A model generated the notes under the pieces. The model was not told the origin of the DNA and searched no databases. It saw only the letters and a list, made by a program, of their open reading frames with translations. Below are positions 17,175 to 25,673 of a stretch of DNA of 64,000 nucleotides, in pieces. The DNA is taken from the NCBI GenBank assembly GCA_024128875.1, contig JAMYFF010000001.1, positions 620,001 to 684,000 on the forward strand, given 5' to 3'. The stretch's first letter is position 1. The number at the start of each line of letters is the position of its first letter. Position numbers and translations under genes: made by a program. The DNA is from Salinilacustrithrix flava. GTDB taxonomy: Bacteria; Actinomycetota; Acidimicrobiia; Acidimicrobiales; Salinilacustritrichaceae.

Positions 17175-17894
17175 TCAGCCGTCGGCGGACCGCGCGACCA
17201 GCGCGTCGAAGAGGCGCTGCTGGGTCGGATCGCCCGCCGCGGTGAGCTCGGGATGCCACTGGACGACGGCGAGCCACGGGTGGGTGTCGTGCTCGAGCGC
17301 CTCGACGGTGCCGTCGGGGGCGCGGGCCACGACGCGCAAGCCGTCGCCGACGCGGTCGACAGCCTGGTGGTGCCAGCTCATGGGCGTCACCCGGGCGGCG
17401 CCCATGACCTCGGCGATCAGCGAACCCGGCTCGACCTCGATCTCGTGCGGCGTCGGTCCCGGCATCCCGCGCAGCGCCTCGGGCTCCTTGCGGTGGACCA
17501 CGGTGCCGTCGACGACGTCGGGGAGGTGGACGTGCAAGGTCCCACCGAGGGCGACGTTCACGACCTGGGAGCCACGGCAGATCGCCAGCGTCGGCGTGCC
17601 CCGCTCGAGGACGAGGTGGGCCAGCGCCAGCTCGCTCTCGTCACGGTCGGGGTCGAGGGCGTACACGGTCTCGTGCGCCCCACCCCCGTGGCGGGCCGGA
17701 TCGATGTCACCGCCCCCCGCGAGGAGCAGCCCGTCGAGGCGGTCGAGCAACCCGGCCGGGTCCGCCACGCCGGGTGGGACGAGGACCGGCTCGCCCCCGG
17801 CCCGACGGACGGCGTCGACGTAGGGCCGGGGGAGCTCGTAGCGGTCGCCCGGGTTCGGCGGATAGGTGGTGAGGCCGATGAGCGGACGGGGCAC
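17175..17894 (-). CDS. Class I glutamine amidotransferase-like hydrolase (gamma-glutamyl-GABA hydrolase, PuuD-like)
   Basis: A 239-residue C26-type peptidase/amidohydrolase. The start GTG at 17894 is chosen because PRPLIGLTTYP is the usual N-terminus and it lies 2 bp after the stop of the glutamine-synthetase-like gene. The nucleophile Cys is in TLAICRGSQVVNVALGGTL, and the His-Glu pair is in VVQWHPE. PuuD cleaves gamma-glutamyl-GABA to glutamate and GABA. The tight coupling with a PuuA-like synthetase strongly supports a gamma-glutamyl-amine route. Other gamma-glutamyl compounds cannot be excluded. Confidence 0.8.
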   Translation of the reverse strand: MPRPLIGLTTYPPNPGDRYELPRPYVDAVRRAGGEPVLVPPGVADPAGLLDRLDGLLLAGGGDIDPARHGGGAHETVYALDPDRDESELALAHLVLERGTPTLAICRGSQVVNVALGGTLHVHLPDVVDGTVVHRKEPEALRGMPGPTPHEIEVEPGSLIAEVMGAARVTPMSWHHQAVDRVGDGLRVVARAPDGTVEALEHDTHPWLAVVQWHPELTAAGDPTQQRLFDALVARSADG

Positions 17895-17896
17895 GG

Positions 17897-19255
17897 TCAG
17901 ATCCGTTCGAAGTACCGCCGGCGCTCCCAGTCGGTGACGGCGGCGTCGTACTGGGCGACCTCGGTGTGGAAGAAGTGGACGTAGTGGTCGACGACGTCGT
18001 CCCCGAAGGCGCGCCGGGCGAAGTCGGATCCGTCGAACGCGGCGACGGCCTCGGCGAGGGTGCGCGGCATCGGGGGCAGGTCGTCGGTGGCGTAGGCGTC
18101 GCCGTCGAGCGCGTCCGGGGGCTCGGTGCCCTGCTCGATGCCGTCGAGGCCACTGGCGAGGGCGGCGGCATAGGCGAGGTACGGGTTCACGTCCGCGCCG
18201 GGGATCCGGCACTCGATGCGCTTGGCCGGCCCCTCCCCCACGATCCGGAACCCTGCGGTCCGGTTGTCGGGGGACCAGGCGAGCGCGGTCGGCGCCCACG
18301 ACTGGTCCTGGTAGCGCTTGTAGCTGTTGATGGTGGGGGCGAAGCACACCATCAGCTCCGCGGCGTGGGCGAGCCACCCGCCGAGGAAGTGGCGGAACGT
18401 CTCGTCGCTGGCGAACACGTTCACGTTGCCTCGCCACAGCGACAGGTGCAGGTGCGAGGAGGAGCCGGCCTCGGTGCTGTCGGGCTTGGCCATGAACGTG
18501 ATCGACGCCCCGAGCTGGTCGGCGATCTCCTTGCACGCGTGCTTGAGCAGGACGTGGCGGTCGGCCATGCCGGCGACGTCGCAGTAGGCGATGTTCAGCT
18601 CGTGCTGGCCCCGGCCCCACTCCCCCTTCGTCGACTCCACCGGGATGCCCGAGGCCGCGAGGTGGCGGCGGAAGGGGCCGTTCAGGTCCTCGGTCCGGCT
18701 GGCCTGGAGCAGGTGGTAGTCCTCGATGTACCAGCCGGCGGGGTGCAGGTCCCGGTGGTCGCGGGCGGCGGCGTCGGTGAAGGAGTCGCGGTAGAGGTAG
18801 TACTCGAGCTCGCTGGCGGCCTTGGCGGTGTAGCCGTGCTCGTCGGCGCGGGCGACCTGGGCGGCGAGCACGCTGCGGGGCGCGACGCGCACCGGATCGT
18901 GGCCGAGCGCCGCGTCGCACAGCACGAGGGCGGTTCGGTCGAGCCAGGAGCAGCGGCGCAGGGTGGCCAGGTCGGGCACCAGGTGCACGTCGCCGTAGCC
19001 CTTGGCCCAGCTGGCGAAGCCGTAGCCCTCGATCGGCTCCATCTCCATGTCGACGGTGAAGAGGTAGTCGCAGGCGTGGGTTCCGTGCGCCGGGTCCTCG
19101 AGGAAGAACCGGGCGTCGAGGCGCTTGCCCATGAGCCGCCCGTACAGGTCGGGGAAGGCGCAGATGACGGTGTCGATCGTGCCGGCCCCCACGGCAGCTC
19201 GCAGATCGTCGACGGACAGGAGGCCGGGCGTCACGCCGGCAGTCGACCACGGCAC
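17897..19255 (-). CDS. Glutamine synthetase-like gamma-glutamyl-amine synthetase (PuuA-like)
   Basis: A 452-residue member of the glutamine synthetase superfamily. Visible catalytic blocks are ELEYYLY, the GQHELNIAYCD loop, MAKPDSTEAGSSSHLHLSLW, NSYKRY and RIECRIPGADVNPYLAYAAAL. The N-terminus lacks the usual beta-grasp signature of housekeeping GlnA, and the tyrosine adenylylation site region is absent. PuuA-type enzymes ligate glutamate to putrescine or another amine using ATP. The ATG at 19255 gives 7 residues before a GTG alternative (TPGLLSV). It is followed after 2 bp by the PuuD-like gene; a PuuB-type oxidase was not found in the window. Confidence 0.8.
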   Translation of the reverse strand: MPWSTAGVTPGLLSVDDLRAAVGAGTIDTVICAFPDLYGRLMGKRLDARFFLEDPAHGTHACDYLFTVDMEMEPIEGYGFASWAKGYGDVHLVPDLATLRRCSWLDRTALVLCDAALGHDPVRVAPRSVLAAQVARADEHGYTAKAASELEYYLYRDSFTDAAARDHRDLHPAGWYIEDYHLLQASRTEDLNGPFRRHLAASGIPVESTKGEWGRGQHELNIAYCDVAGMADRHVLLKHACKEIADQLGASITFMAKPDSTEAGSSSHLHLSLWRGNVNVFASDETFRHFLGGWLAHAAELMVCFAPTINSYKRYQDQSWAPTALAWSPDNRTAGFRIVGEGPAKRIECRIPGADVNPYLAYAAALASGLDGIEQGTEPPDALDGDAYATDDLPPMPRTLAEAVAAFDGSDFARRAFGDDVVDHYVHFFHTEVAQYDAAVTDWERRRYFERI

Positions 19256-19289
19256 CCCGGCCGGGGCAAGGGTCTGGCCTGCCCCGCCC

Positions 19290-20078
19290 TCAGCCGACGT
19301 GGACGTCGGCGCTGATGACGAGGGTGCCCTCGACGTCGAGCACCGGCGTGCGCACCACGGCGACGCGGCCGTCGTCGTGCAGCACCTCGGGCGTCACCGA
19401 GAACGGGCCGTGGAGCGCGGGGCGCAGGTAGCGGACCGCGGCGCTCACGGTGCGGGCCGGGCCGCCCCTGTGCTGCGCGACCGCGCCCGCCGCGGCGGCG
19501 TCGATGAAGGTCGTGGCCACGCCGCCGTGCAGGCCGCTCATCCCGTTCGTGCGGTCGGGGCCGTGGTCCATCGACCAGGTGCCGGCGCCGTCGTCGCGGA
19601 TGCCCAGGTACTCGGGCAGCGGCTCGGTGAGGTGGCAGCGACCGTCGAACATCGCCTGGAACGCGCCGTGCCGCTCGCTCATGTCCGAGTCTGGCTCGGG
19701 GGGCGGGCCGAGGAAGGCGATCTGCTGGGTGCTGGCCGCCACGAGCGCCCCGGAGGCGTCGTGCACGTCGAGCTCGACCACGCCGGTGCGCTTGCCCCGA
19801 CGCAGCGTGCGAGCCGTGGTGGACAGCGAGCCCTGCGGGGCCCGGAGGCGGTGCACGGTGATGTCGGCGTGGACCCAGGGGCTGAACTCCTCGCCGGCGA
19901 GGGCGCCGGAGGACCCCATGTCCAACAGCACGCCGAGCACGCCGAAGTTCACGTGGCCGTCGGCGTCGAGCAGGACCGGTTCGTCGGGGAGCCGGACCGC
20001 GCTGCGGTCCTGGTCGAAGGAGAGGCCGAGCCGGCCGAGCACGTGCCGGCGGACGTCCGGGAACAGGTCGTCGCTCAC
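19290..20078 (-). CDS. Tandem hotdog thioesterase (PaaI-like)
   Basis: A 262-residue protein with two hotdog halves, about 1-125 and 130-262. The GTG at 20078 is chosen because the preceding frame is filled by the Nudix gene and the palindromic site at 20093-20108 sits 15 bp upstream. Both halves show the hotdog pattern: HVNFGVLGVLLDMGSSGAL and NGMSGLHGGVATTFIDAAAAG, where the HGG loop and Asp are the usual active-site elements in the second half. Such proteins hydrolyse acyl-CoA thioesters. The first half keeps the helix but lacks HGG, so it may be structural. Confidence 0.65.
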   Translation of the reverse strand: MSDDLFPDVRRHVLGRLGLSFDQDRSAVRLPDEPVLLDADGHVNFGVLGVLLDMGSSGALAGEEFSPWVHADITVHRLRAPQGSLSTTARTLRRGKRTGVVELDVHDASGALVAASTQQIAFLGPPPEPDSDMSERHGAFQAMFDGRCHLTEPLPEYLGIRDDGAGTWSMDHGPDRTNGMSGLHGGVATTFIDAAAAGAVAQHRGGPARTVSAAVRYLRPALHGPFSVTPEVLHDDGRVAVVRTPVLDVEGTLVISADVHVG

Positions 20079-20092
20079 CGCGCCAGTCTCTC

Positions 20093-20108
20093 TTGACCGG
20101 GCGGTCAA
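20093..20108. promoter_or_regulatory. TetR-type operator palindrome upstream of the thioesterase gene
   Basis: TTGACCGGGCGGTCAA is a perfect inverted repeat of TTGACC with a 4-bp spacer. It lies 15 bp before the thioesterase start and overlaps the stop codon of the Nudix gene. Sites of this shape are bound by TetR-family regulators of acyl-CoA metabolism in actinobacteria; no TetR gene is present in the window. Confidence 0.6.
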
Positions 20109-20677
20109 GTTCCAATCGGATCGAGGAGCAGGGGCAGCACCAGGGCGGCGGAGTCGGGGCAGTGGGGGTGCCGGTCGAGGAAGGCGGCCAGCTCGGTGAC
20201 CGGGACCGTGCGCACCTCGACGACCTCGCCGTCGGGGCACGGGTAGGGGCCGTCGTGGGTGCACTCGTAGAACCGGCCGTTGATGGCGGCGCCGTCCTCG
20301 TCGTAGGTGCCCGAGCCGAGCGGGCGCAGCGGGGCGTCGATGCCCGCCTCCTCGGCCAGCTCTCGGGCGGCGGCCGCATCCCAGGCCTCGCCGGCGTCGA
20401 GCACGCCACCGAAGCAGAGGTCCCAGGCGCCGGGGTACACGTCCTTCCAGTCGGCACGCCGGTGCACGACGATGCGGTCGTCGGTGGTCCGGACCACCAC
20501 GTAGACGGCCCGGTGGCGCAACCCCTCGGCTCGCATCTCGGCCCGGGTCGCCGTGCCGATCACCCGGTCGTCGCGGTCGACCACGTCGACCACCGCGTCG
20601 CCGGCCTCCGTCGCCGCCCGTTCCTCGTCCACGGCGGCGAGGCTAGGGGGCGGGGCGGGTTCGGCCGGCGGGCCCAT
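20105..20677 (-). CDS. Nudix hydrolase (YfcD/IPP-isomerase-like)
   Basis: A 190-residue Nudix protein. The ATG at 20677 is preferred over a GTG 12 bases upstream because it is placed about 10 bases after a GGAGG site. The Nudix box reads GVLDAGEAW followed by AARELAEEAGI, keeping G-x5-E-x7-REL-x-EE-x-G-I. The N-terminal part, VVDRDDRVIGTATRAEM with LRHRAVYVVV, closely resembles E. coli YfcD. Substrates of that group are uncertain; a nucleoside diphosphate or isoprenoid diphosphate is possible. Confidence 0.75.
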   Translation of the reverse strand: MGPPAEPAPPPSLAAVDEERAATEAGDAVVDVVDRDDRVIGTATRAEMRAEGLRHRAVYVVVRTTDDRIVVHRRADWKDVYPGAWDLCFGGVLDAGEAWDAAAARELAEEAGIDAPLRPLGSGTYDEDGAAINGRFYECTHDGPYPCPDGEVVEVRTVPVTELAAFLDRHPHCPDSAALVLPLLLDPIGT

Positions 20678-20721
20678 CGGAGACCCCACCTCCCCGTACG
20701 GACCCGCCGGTCGAGAGCTGC

Positions 20722-20991
20722 TCAGGGCTGGTGAGCGTCCACCGGCCTGAGGCTGAGTCGGGTGGCGCCGTCGGTCATCTCGAGCCAGCCCCGCCCCTCG
20801 GTGACCTCGATCATCGAGAGCCCGTCGGCCCAGGCGTCGAGGGTGCCGGGGATGACCACGGCGAGCACGCCGCTGGTGGGGCGGGCGCCGGTGATGGTCG
20901 CGGCGCGACCGGGTCCGGCGCCGTCGTGGAGGATCCCGTCGATGCTGACGGAGTCGACGTCTCGGCTGGAGAAGAGCGCTTGGAACTGCAC
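20722..20991 (-). CDS. Small protein of unknown function
   Basis: An 89-residue protein starting at GTG, preceded by GAGG at a suitable distance. It has no signal peptide, membrane segment or recognisable motif. The sequence is a mix of short beta-like stretches (SVSIDGILH, GVLAVVIPGTLDAW, GWLEMTDG). The clear start signal, the lack of overlap with neighbours and the GC-rich third positions support a real gene. It lies 31 bp upstream of the Nudix gene's frame on the same strand. I do not recognise the family. Confidence 0.45.
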   Translation of the reverse strand: MQFQALFSSRDVDSVSIDGILHDGAGPGRAATITGARPTSGVLAVVIPGTLDAWADGLSMIEVTEGRGWLEMTDGATRLSLRPVDAHQP

Positions 20992-21080
20992 GGGGCGACC
21001 TCGGTGCGGAGCGGCCGGGGGAAGTGGCCGGTTCCTACCCCCGCGCCGGCCGCGTCATTCGACGCCCGGGCGGGCGCGGC

Positions 21081-21110
21081 GAGGGCCGGCGCCCTTCGGC
21101 GCCGGCCCTC
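21081..21110 (-). terminator. Terminator of the rpmB-rpmG operon
   Basis: A perfect 13-bp stem, GAGGGCCGGCGCC at 21081-21093 pairing with 21098-21110, has a 4-nt loop. It lies about 40 bp downstream of the rpmG stop on the minus strand. No long T-tract follows, as is common in very GC-rich actinobacteria. Confidence 0.75.
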
Positions 21111-21148
21111 GTCTCGTGCTCGTCGGGCCCGGGGATCCCGGGCCGGCG

Positions 21149-21313
21149 CTAGCGCTCTTCCTTGAAGGTGACGTGCTTGCGGAGGACGGGGTCGTACTTC
21201 GACAGCTCGAGGCGCTCGCGAGTGTTGGTCTTGTTCTTGCGGGTCACGTACGTGTACCCGGTGCCACCGGTGCTCTTGAGCTTGATGATGGGGCGCTTGT
21301 CGTTCTTCGGCAT
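21149..21313 (-). CDS. rpmG: 50S ribosomal protein L33
   Basis: A 54-residue basic protein of the large ribosomal subunit. The ATG at 21313 shares its A with the TGA stop of rpmB, so the two are coupled. The sequence has [21 protein letters not shown] and ends in KHVTFKEER. It contains no CxxC pair, so it is the zinc-free (C-minus) form. Confidence 0.95.
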   Translation of the reverse strand: MPKNDKRPIIKLKSTGGTGYTYVTRKNKTNTRERLELSKYDPVLRKHVTFKEER

Positions 21314-21549
21314 CAGACCTTGACTCCCTTGCGGCGCATGTCGGCCAGCACGGCGTCGATGCCCTTCTTGTTGATCGTCTTGATGCCCTTGGCGGACACC
21401 GTGAGGGTGACCCAGCGCTTCTCGGACTCGACCCAGAAGCGCTGCTTCTGGATGTTCGGGGTCCAGCGGCGGTTGCCGCGACGATGGGAGTGGGAGATGG
21501 TCTTGCCGAACGACGGCTTGCGACCGGTGACCTGGCAGATCTTCGACAT
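21313..21549 (-). CDS. rpmB: 50S ribosomal protein L28
   Basis: A 78-residue ribosomal protein. The N-terminus [23 protein letters not shown] and the later [19 protein letters not shown] are diagnostic. A strong AAGGAAG site precedes the ATG. Only one Cys is present, so no zinc ribbon is formed. The rpmB-rpmG order and the protein's close resemblance to the E. coli type differ from the usual actinobacterial arrangement. Confidence 0.95.
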   Translation of the reverse strand: MSKICQVTGRKPSFGKTISHSHRRGNRRWTPNIQKQRFWVESEKRWVTLTVSAKGIKTINKKGIDAVLADMRRKGVKV

Positions 21550-21618
21550 GGTGCTTCCTTCGAGGGGCGCACACCGCCTCACGGGCGTGAGCGCGGGCGC
21601 CGGTACGAGCGACGGAAT

Positions 21619-21648
21619 ATTCTCGCAGGCGCGCCGGGGGAACGACAA
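21619..21648 (-). promoter_or_regulatory. Candidate promoter of rpmB-rpmG
   Basis: On the minus strand TTGTCG (21643-21648) and GAGAAT (21619-21624) are 18 bp apart. This is a partial match to the housekeeping TTGACA-18-TATAAT pattern, about 70 bp before the rpmB start. Confidence 0.4.
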
Positions 21649-21702
21649 CCCGGCGCCGGGCCGGCTCGTCGGCGGTGGAAACCACATCCATGTAATCACA
21701 GG

Positions 21703-21723
21703 TGTGGAAGATGCTGTGGATAA
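21703..21723. other. DnaA boxes in the rpmB upstream region
   Basis: TGTGGATAA at 21715-21723 is a perfect inverse of the DnaA box TTATCCACA. A second, weaker copy TGTGGAAGA lies 12 bp away at 21703-21711. The place is intergenic, between rpmB and the YibE/F gene, about 22 kb from dnaA. Confidence 0.5.
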
Positions 21724-21746
21724 CCCCGGCACCCGGGCCTGGACGT

Positions 21747-23033
21747 TCAGAACTCCTCGGTCCGGGGCGCGAACTCGTCCCAGTCGCCGGCGGGTTCGGG
21801 GCTGGCGGCGGGTGCGGGTGCGGGAGCGGGAGCGGGAGCAGCGGCGGCATCCGGTCCGCCCCGACGGAACCCGGTGCCGGTGACGACCACGGCGGCGAGG
21901 CCGGTGGTGAGCGGCACGGCGGCGACCAGCCCGATGCTGCCGACCAGGGTGCGGATGATCTCCACGGCGACGATCTCGGACGTGACCGACTCGGAGAGCC
22001 CGATCCCGATGTTGGAGTAGAAGAGCAGCAAGGGCAGGGCGGCGCCGGCGTAGGCGAGCACGAGGGTGTTCACGACCGAGGCGATGTGGTCACGACCGAT
22101 GCGGACGCCGCTGCGGTACAGCTCGGCGATGCCGTAGCCGGGGTTCGCCTCCCGCAGCCGGGCCACGGCCGACACCTGGGTGACGGTGACGTCGTCGAGC
22201 ACGCCCAGGCTGCCGAGCACGATGCCGGCCAGCACCAACCCCCGCACGTCGACCCCCTCGGCCGACACCATGAGGAAGATCTGGTCCTCCGACGCCAGCC
22301 CGGTGATCTGGGCCGCGGAGGTGAACACCGCGGCGAGCAGGCCGGTGAGACCGAGCGCGGCGAGGGTCCCGAGCAGCGCGACCGTGGTCGTGTCGTTGAT
22401 GCCGTGGGAGAGGTAGAGCGCGGCCACGGCGATGATCACCGAGGACACCAGCGCGATGCCGAGCGGCGGCTTGCCGTCGAGCAGGGCGGGGAACGCGTAC
22501 GCGAGCAGGACGATGCCGGACACGACGAGGCCGGCGAGGGCGCGCAGGCCCTGGAACCGTCCCATCGCGATGACCGCCACCACGAAGATGCCGAGCAGGA
22601 GCAGCATCGGCCGGGATCGCTGGTAGTCGGCGAAGGTGTAGGCGATCCCGCCGTCGGGCACCTCGTACTCGTTGACCACGATGCGGTCGCCCGCGTCGAA
22701 CGATGGGCTACCGGGCTGGGGGTACAGCTCGAAGCTGCCGGTCCGGCCGGCGTTGGCGCCGCTCGTGATGTCGAGCAGGATCTCCTCGCAGACGATGGGC
22801 GCCCCGCCGAAGTCGGTGCCGGCGCACTCGATCTCGGCCGTGCCGGTGACGGTGGCTTCGACGCGCTGTCCCTGCCCCTGCACGGCCGACGGGATCGCGA
22901 CCCCGCCGTCGGGTCGCCAGACGAACAGACCGATGGCGGTGAGGACGACGATGGCCAGCACGGCCAGGCGGAGGGCGCGGGCCACCTCCGGGGCGGTGCC
23001 CAGATCGTGGGAGTGATCGTGCACGCCAGCCAT
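21747..23033 (-). CDS. YibE/F-family membrane protein
   Basis: A 428-residue membrane protein. The ATG at 23033 is chosen because [12 protein letters not shown] leads directly into a first membrane helix (about 22-42); the longer frame crosses the neighbouring genes. A soluble outer domain (about 45-130) with a Cys pair is followed by about seven membrane helices. The conserved [10 protein letters not shown] and [12 protein letters not shown] segments are characteristic of YibE/F proteins, whose role is not established. The C-terminus is a run of Ala-Pro repeats (about 395-415) ending in EFAPRTEEF. It starts divergently from the DinB-like gene. Confidence 0.7.
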   Translation of the reverse strand: MAGVHDHSHDLGTAPEVARALRLAVLAIVVLTAIGLFVWRPDGGVAIPSAVQGQGQRVEATVTGTAEIECAGTDFGGAPIVCEEILLDITSGANAGRTGSFELYPQPGSPSFDAGDRIVVNEYEVPDGGIAYTFADYQRSRPMLLLLGIFVVAVIAMGRFQGLRALAGLVVSGIVLLAYAFPALLDGKPPLGIALVSSVIIAVAALYLSHGINDTTTVALLGTLAALGLTGLLAAVFTSAAQITGLASEDQIFLMVSAEGVDVRGLVLAGIVLGSLGVLDDVTVTQVSAVARLREANPGYGIAELYRSGVRIGRDHIASVVNTLVLAYAGAALPLLLFYSNIGIGLSESVTSEIVAVEIIRTLVGSIGLVAAVPLTTGLAAVVVTGTGFRRGGPDAAAAPAPAPAPAPAASPEPAGDWDEFAPRTEEF

Positions 23034-23087
23034 GGTCGCCCACCGCGCCGACTGCGGCGCGGACCGTCGCCGGTACGGTCGGGCCCG

Positions 23088-23828
23088 ATGGAGCCCTCCA
23101 CCCACCTCGCCCACCTGCGCGTCGACATCGACCGGATCCTCGCCACACCCGCCGAGCACCTCGGTGCCCTGGTCAAGGCGTGCCCAGGATGGACGGTCAC
23201 CGACCTGCTGGGTCACCACGCCGGGGTCTTCCGCTTCGCCACCGCCCAGCTGCGGGCCGAGCCCGGGTCCGACTTCGTCCCGTTCGACCCACCCGAGGAG
23301 GGCGTCCCGCCCCTCGAGATGCTGGCGGTCGCCGGCGAGGAGCTCCTCGCCGCCCTGGCCGAGACGGACCCCACCGAGCACCGCCCCAACTGGGCGGACG
23401 CGCCGACGGCGGCGTTCTGGTTCCGCCGCCTGGCCCACGAGACCGCGATCCACCGGGTGGACGTGCAGCTCACCCACACGACCCCGGATCCCATCGACAC
23501 GGCGCTCGCCGTCGACGGCGTCGACGAGCTGGGCGAGGTGTTCCTCCGCCACGCCGGACGCCGCGGCATCACCGGCACCGGCGAGACCGTGCACCTGCAC
23601 GCCACCGACGACGCGGTCGCCTCCGGCGAGATCGGCGGCGGCGAGTGGATGTTCACCTTCCACGAGGACGGCGTCGAGGTCACCCACGACCACGGCAAGG
23701 GCGACATGGCGGTGCGCGGACCGGCCGGCCAGCTGGTGCTGTTCGCCTGGAACCGCCGCCCCGTCGAGGTCGAGTGCTTCGGCGACCCGGATCCACTGGC
23801 GTTCTGGGCCGAGACGGTGCGGATCTAG
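23088..23828 (+). CDS. Mycothiol-type DinB-like maleylpyruvate isomerase family protein
   Basis: A 246-residue protein of the TIGR03083/MDMPI group. The N-terminal four-helix bundle (about 1-150) shows CPGWTVTDLLGHHAGVFRF and RRLAHETAIHRVDVQL, in which the spaced His residues are the metal ligands of this fold. The C-terminal part (about 160-246), with GPAGQLVLFAWNRRP, is the MDMPI C-domain. Known members use mycothiol, which occurs in actinobacteria; the substrate here is unknown. The ATG at 23088 is chosen as the start of the bundle. The hisN-like gene follows after 12 bp. Confidence 0.75.
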   Translation: MEPSTHLAHLRVDIDRILATPAEHLGALVKACPGWTVTDLLGHHAGVFRFATAQLRAEPGSDFVPFDPPEEGVPPLEMLAVAGEELLAALAETDPTEHRPNWADAPTAAFWFRRLAHETAIHRVDVQLTHTTPDPIDTALAVDGVDELGEVFLRHAGRRGITGTGETVHLHATDDAVASGEIGGGEWMFTFHEDGVEVTHDHGKGDMAVRGPAGQLVLFAWNRRPVEVECFGDPDPLAFWAETVRI

Positions 23829-23840
23829 CACCCTGGCCGG

Positions 23841-24632
23841 ATGACCGCTCCCCCCGTCGATCCCGAGCTGCTCACCTGGGCCGTCGAGCTCACGAAGGAG
23901 GCGGGCCGGCGGACGCTCACCCGCTTCCGCAGCGACGACCTCGCCATCGAGGCCAAGGGTGACGGCACCCCGGTGACCGAGGCCGACAAGGACGCCGAGG
24001 CCTACATCCGCGCCGAGCTCACCGCCGCCCACCCCGACGACGCCGTGCTCGGCGAGGAGGAGGGCGACCAGGAGGGCACCACGGGCCGACGCTGGATCAT
24101 CGACCCGATCGACGGCACCAAGGCCTTCATGCGCGGCGTGCCGCTGTACTCGAACCTGCTCGCCGTCGAGGACGAGCACGGCTGGGCGATCGGCGTCATC
24201 AACCTGCCCGCCGCCGGCGAGTGCGTGTATGCCGGTCGGGGCCTCGGCGCGTTCCAGGACGACCGCCAGGGCGAGCGGCGCCCGGCCCGGGTCGGTCCAC
24301 GCTCCTCGGAGCAGCCGTTCCTCACCGCATCGGGCTTCACCCGCTGGGACGACGACGCGCTCCTGCGGGTGAAGCACGCCGGCTGGGGCCTGCGCACCTG
24401 GGGTGACGGCTTCGGCTACGCGATGGTCGCCACCGGTCGCATCGATGCCATGGTCGACCCGTCGGCTGCGCTGTGGGACATCGCGCCGATGCCGGTGATC
24501 CTGTCCGAGGCCGGCGGCCGGTTCAGCGCCTGGTCCGGCTCACCCGACCCCCGTGAGGGCTCGGGCGTGGCCACCAACGGCGAGGGACACGACGACCTGC
24601 TCGCACTCCTCCGTGGAGATGCACCCGCCTGA
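23841..24632 (+). CDS. hisN: Inositol monophosphatase family protein, likely histidinol-phosphatase
   Basis: A 263-residue metal-dependent phosphatase. Metal-site motifs are GEEEG (about 72-76), WIIDPIDGTKAFMRG (about 84-98) and ALWDIAPMPVI (about 210-220). The IDGTKAF sequence matches the HisN-type histidinol-phosphatases that perform the penultimate step of histidine synthesis in actinobacteria, rather than inositol monophosphatase, which usually has IDGTxNF. No other his gene is in the window. It follows the DinB-like gene by 12 bp. Confidence 0.7.
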   Translation: MTAPPVDPELLTWAVELTKEAGRRTLTRFRSDDLAIEAKGDGTPVTEADKDAEAYIRAELTAAHPDDAVLGEEEGDQEGTTGRRWIIDPIDGTKAFMRGVPLYSNLLAVEDEHGWAIGVINLPAAGECVYAGRGLGAFQDDRQGERRPARVGPRSSEQPFLTASGFTRWDDDALLRVKHAGWGLRTWGDGFGYAMVATGRIDAMVDPSAALWDIAPMPVILSEAGGRFSAWSGSPDPREGSGVATNGEGHDDLLALLRGDAPA

Positions 24633-24677
24633 GGGGAACCCCCCTCCCCGAACTGGCAGTGCTGGTGTCGCGCGCGC

Positions 24678-25673
24678 TCAGGCGACGCCGACGAACACCG
24701 CGGCCCGGACGCCGAAGTCGGACAGCTCCTGGAGGAACGGCACCGGCTCGACCCGGGGTGCGAGGCCGGCGGCGCCCGGTTCGAAGCGTCCGTCGAGGCA
24801 CCAGCGGGCCGCGAGGCCGGCCACGGCACCGGCGGCCACGGCCGGGCGGTCGATGGCACCCACGACCTCGCAGACGACCTCGCCGGCGCGGCGGCCGCGG
24901 ACCTCGACCCGGATGGCGCCGATGCGGCCCTCGGGGTGGGGCCGGCGGAGCATCGGCAGCAGGGCGAGGAGGCGCTGGCGGCGGTTGGCCGCCTGCCGGG
25001 CCGCGATGCGGGCCGCGCCCGGGAACGCCGGACGCAGGAGCAGGGCGTCGGGCAGGGCAGCCCGGTAGCAGTCCAGCGATCCGACCGGGTCAGGGAACAC
25101 GCTGAGCTCGCGCCCCGAGCCGCCCCGACGCCGAACCCACTCGCCGTCGCGCCAGTCGATGGCCCGGGCGGCGAGGGCTCGGTGGTGCTGGCGGGCGCAG
25201 GCCGGGCCGCCGGTGCCGAAGCGGGAGAGGTGGATCTCGTCGACCTCGTCGACCCAGTCGGCGAGGTGGCGGGCGAGCACGCAGCTGAGCCCGGGGGAGA
25301 ACCCGGCGCCGACCACCACCCGGACGCCGGCGGCGCGGGCTCGGCCATCGAGCGCGAGCAGGCCTTCGACGTCCGAGATCGCATCGCTGGTCGAGACGAC
25401 GTCGACCCCGAGGTCGATGGCCCGCCGAGCCGCCTCCAGGTGCGCGCCGACGGGTCCGGCCAGGACGACGACCCCGACGTCGGCGGCGATGGGCTCACCG
25501 ATGCGGGCGGCCGATCCGAGAGAGCGCTGCAGCGCGAGCGGGCGCTCCCCGTGGGCGGCGAGCACGACCGAGTCGATGCCGTCCGCCGAGCTGAGCTGGC
25601 GGGCGGCGCGGGCGCCGGTGGCGCCGACGCCGAGGACCCCGGCGGTGCGGCGTGGGTCCGAGGCTGGGCTCAC
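24678..25673 (-). CDS. NAD(P)-binding saccharopine dehydrogenase-like protein
   Basis: A 331-residue protein with an N-terminal Rossmann motif GVLGVGATGARAARQL. The GTG at 25673 is chosen because it overlaps the TGA of the small upstream gene in the arrangement GTGA; the longer frame reads through that gene. The middle part has VVVGAGFSPGLSCVLARHL, reminiscent of dihydrodipicolinate reductase- and saccharopine dehydrogenase-like families. The C-terminal half is Arg- and Ala-rich and not clearly assignable. The substrate is unknown. Confidence 0.55.
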   Translation of the reverse strand: MSPASDPRRTAGVLGVGATGARAARQLSSADGIDSVVLAAHGERPLALQRSLGSAARIGEPIAADVGVVVLAGPVGAHLEAARRAIDLGVDVVSTSDAISDVEGLLALDGRARAAGVRVVVGAGFSPGLSCVLARHLADWVDEVDEIHLSRFGTGGPACARQHHRALAARAIDWRDGEWVRRRGGSGRELSVFPDPVGSLDCYRAALPDALLLRPAFPGAARIAARQAANRRQRLLALLPMLRRPHPEGRIGAIRVEVRGRRAGEVVCEVVGAIDRPAVAAGAVAGLAARWCLDGRFEPGAAGLAPRVEPVPFLQELSDFGVRAAVFVGVA

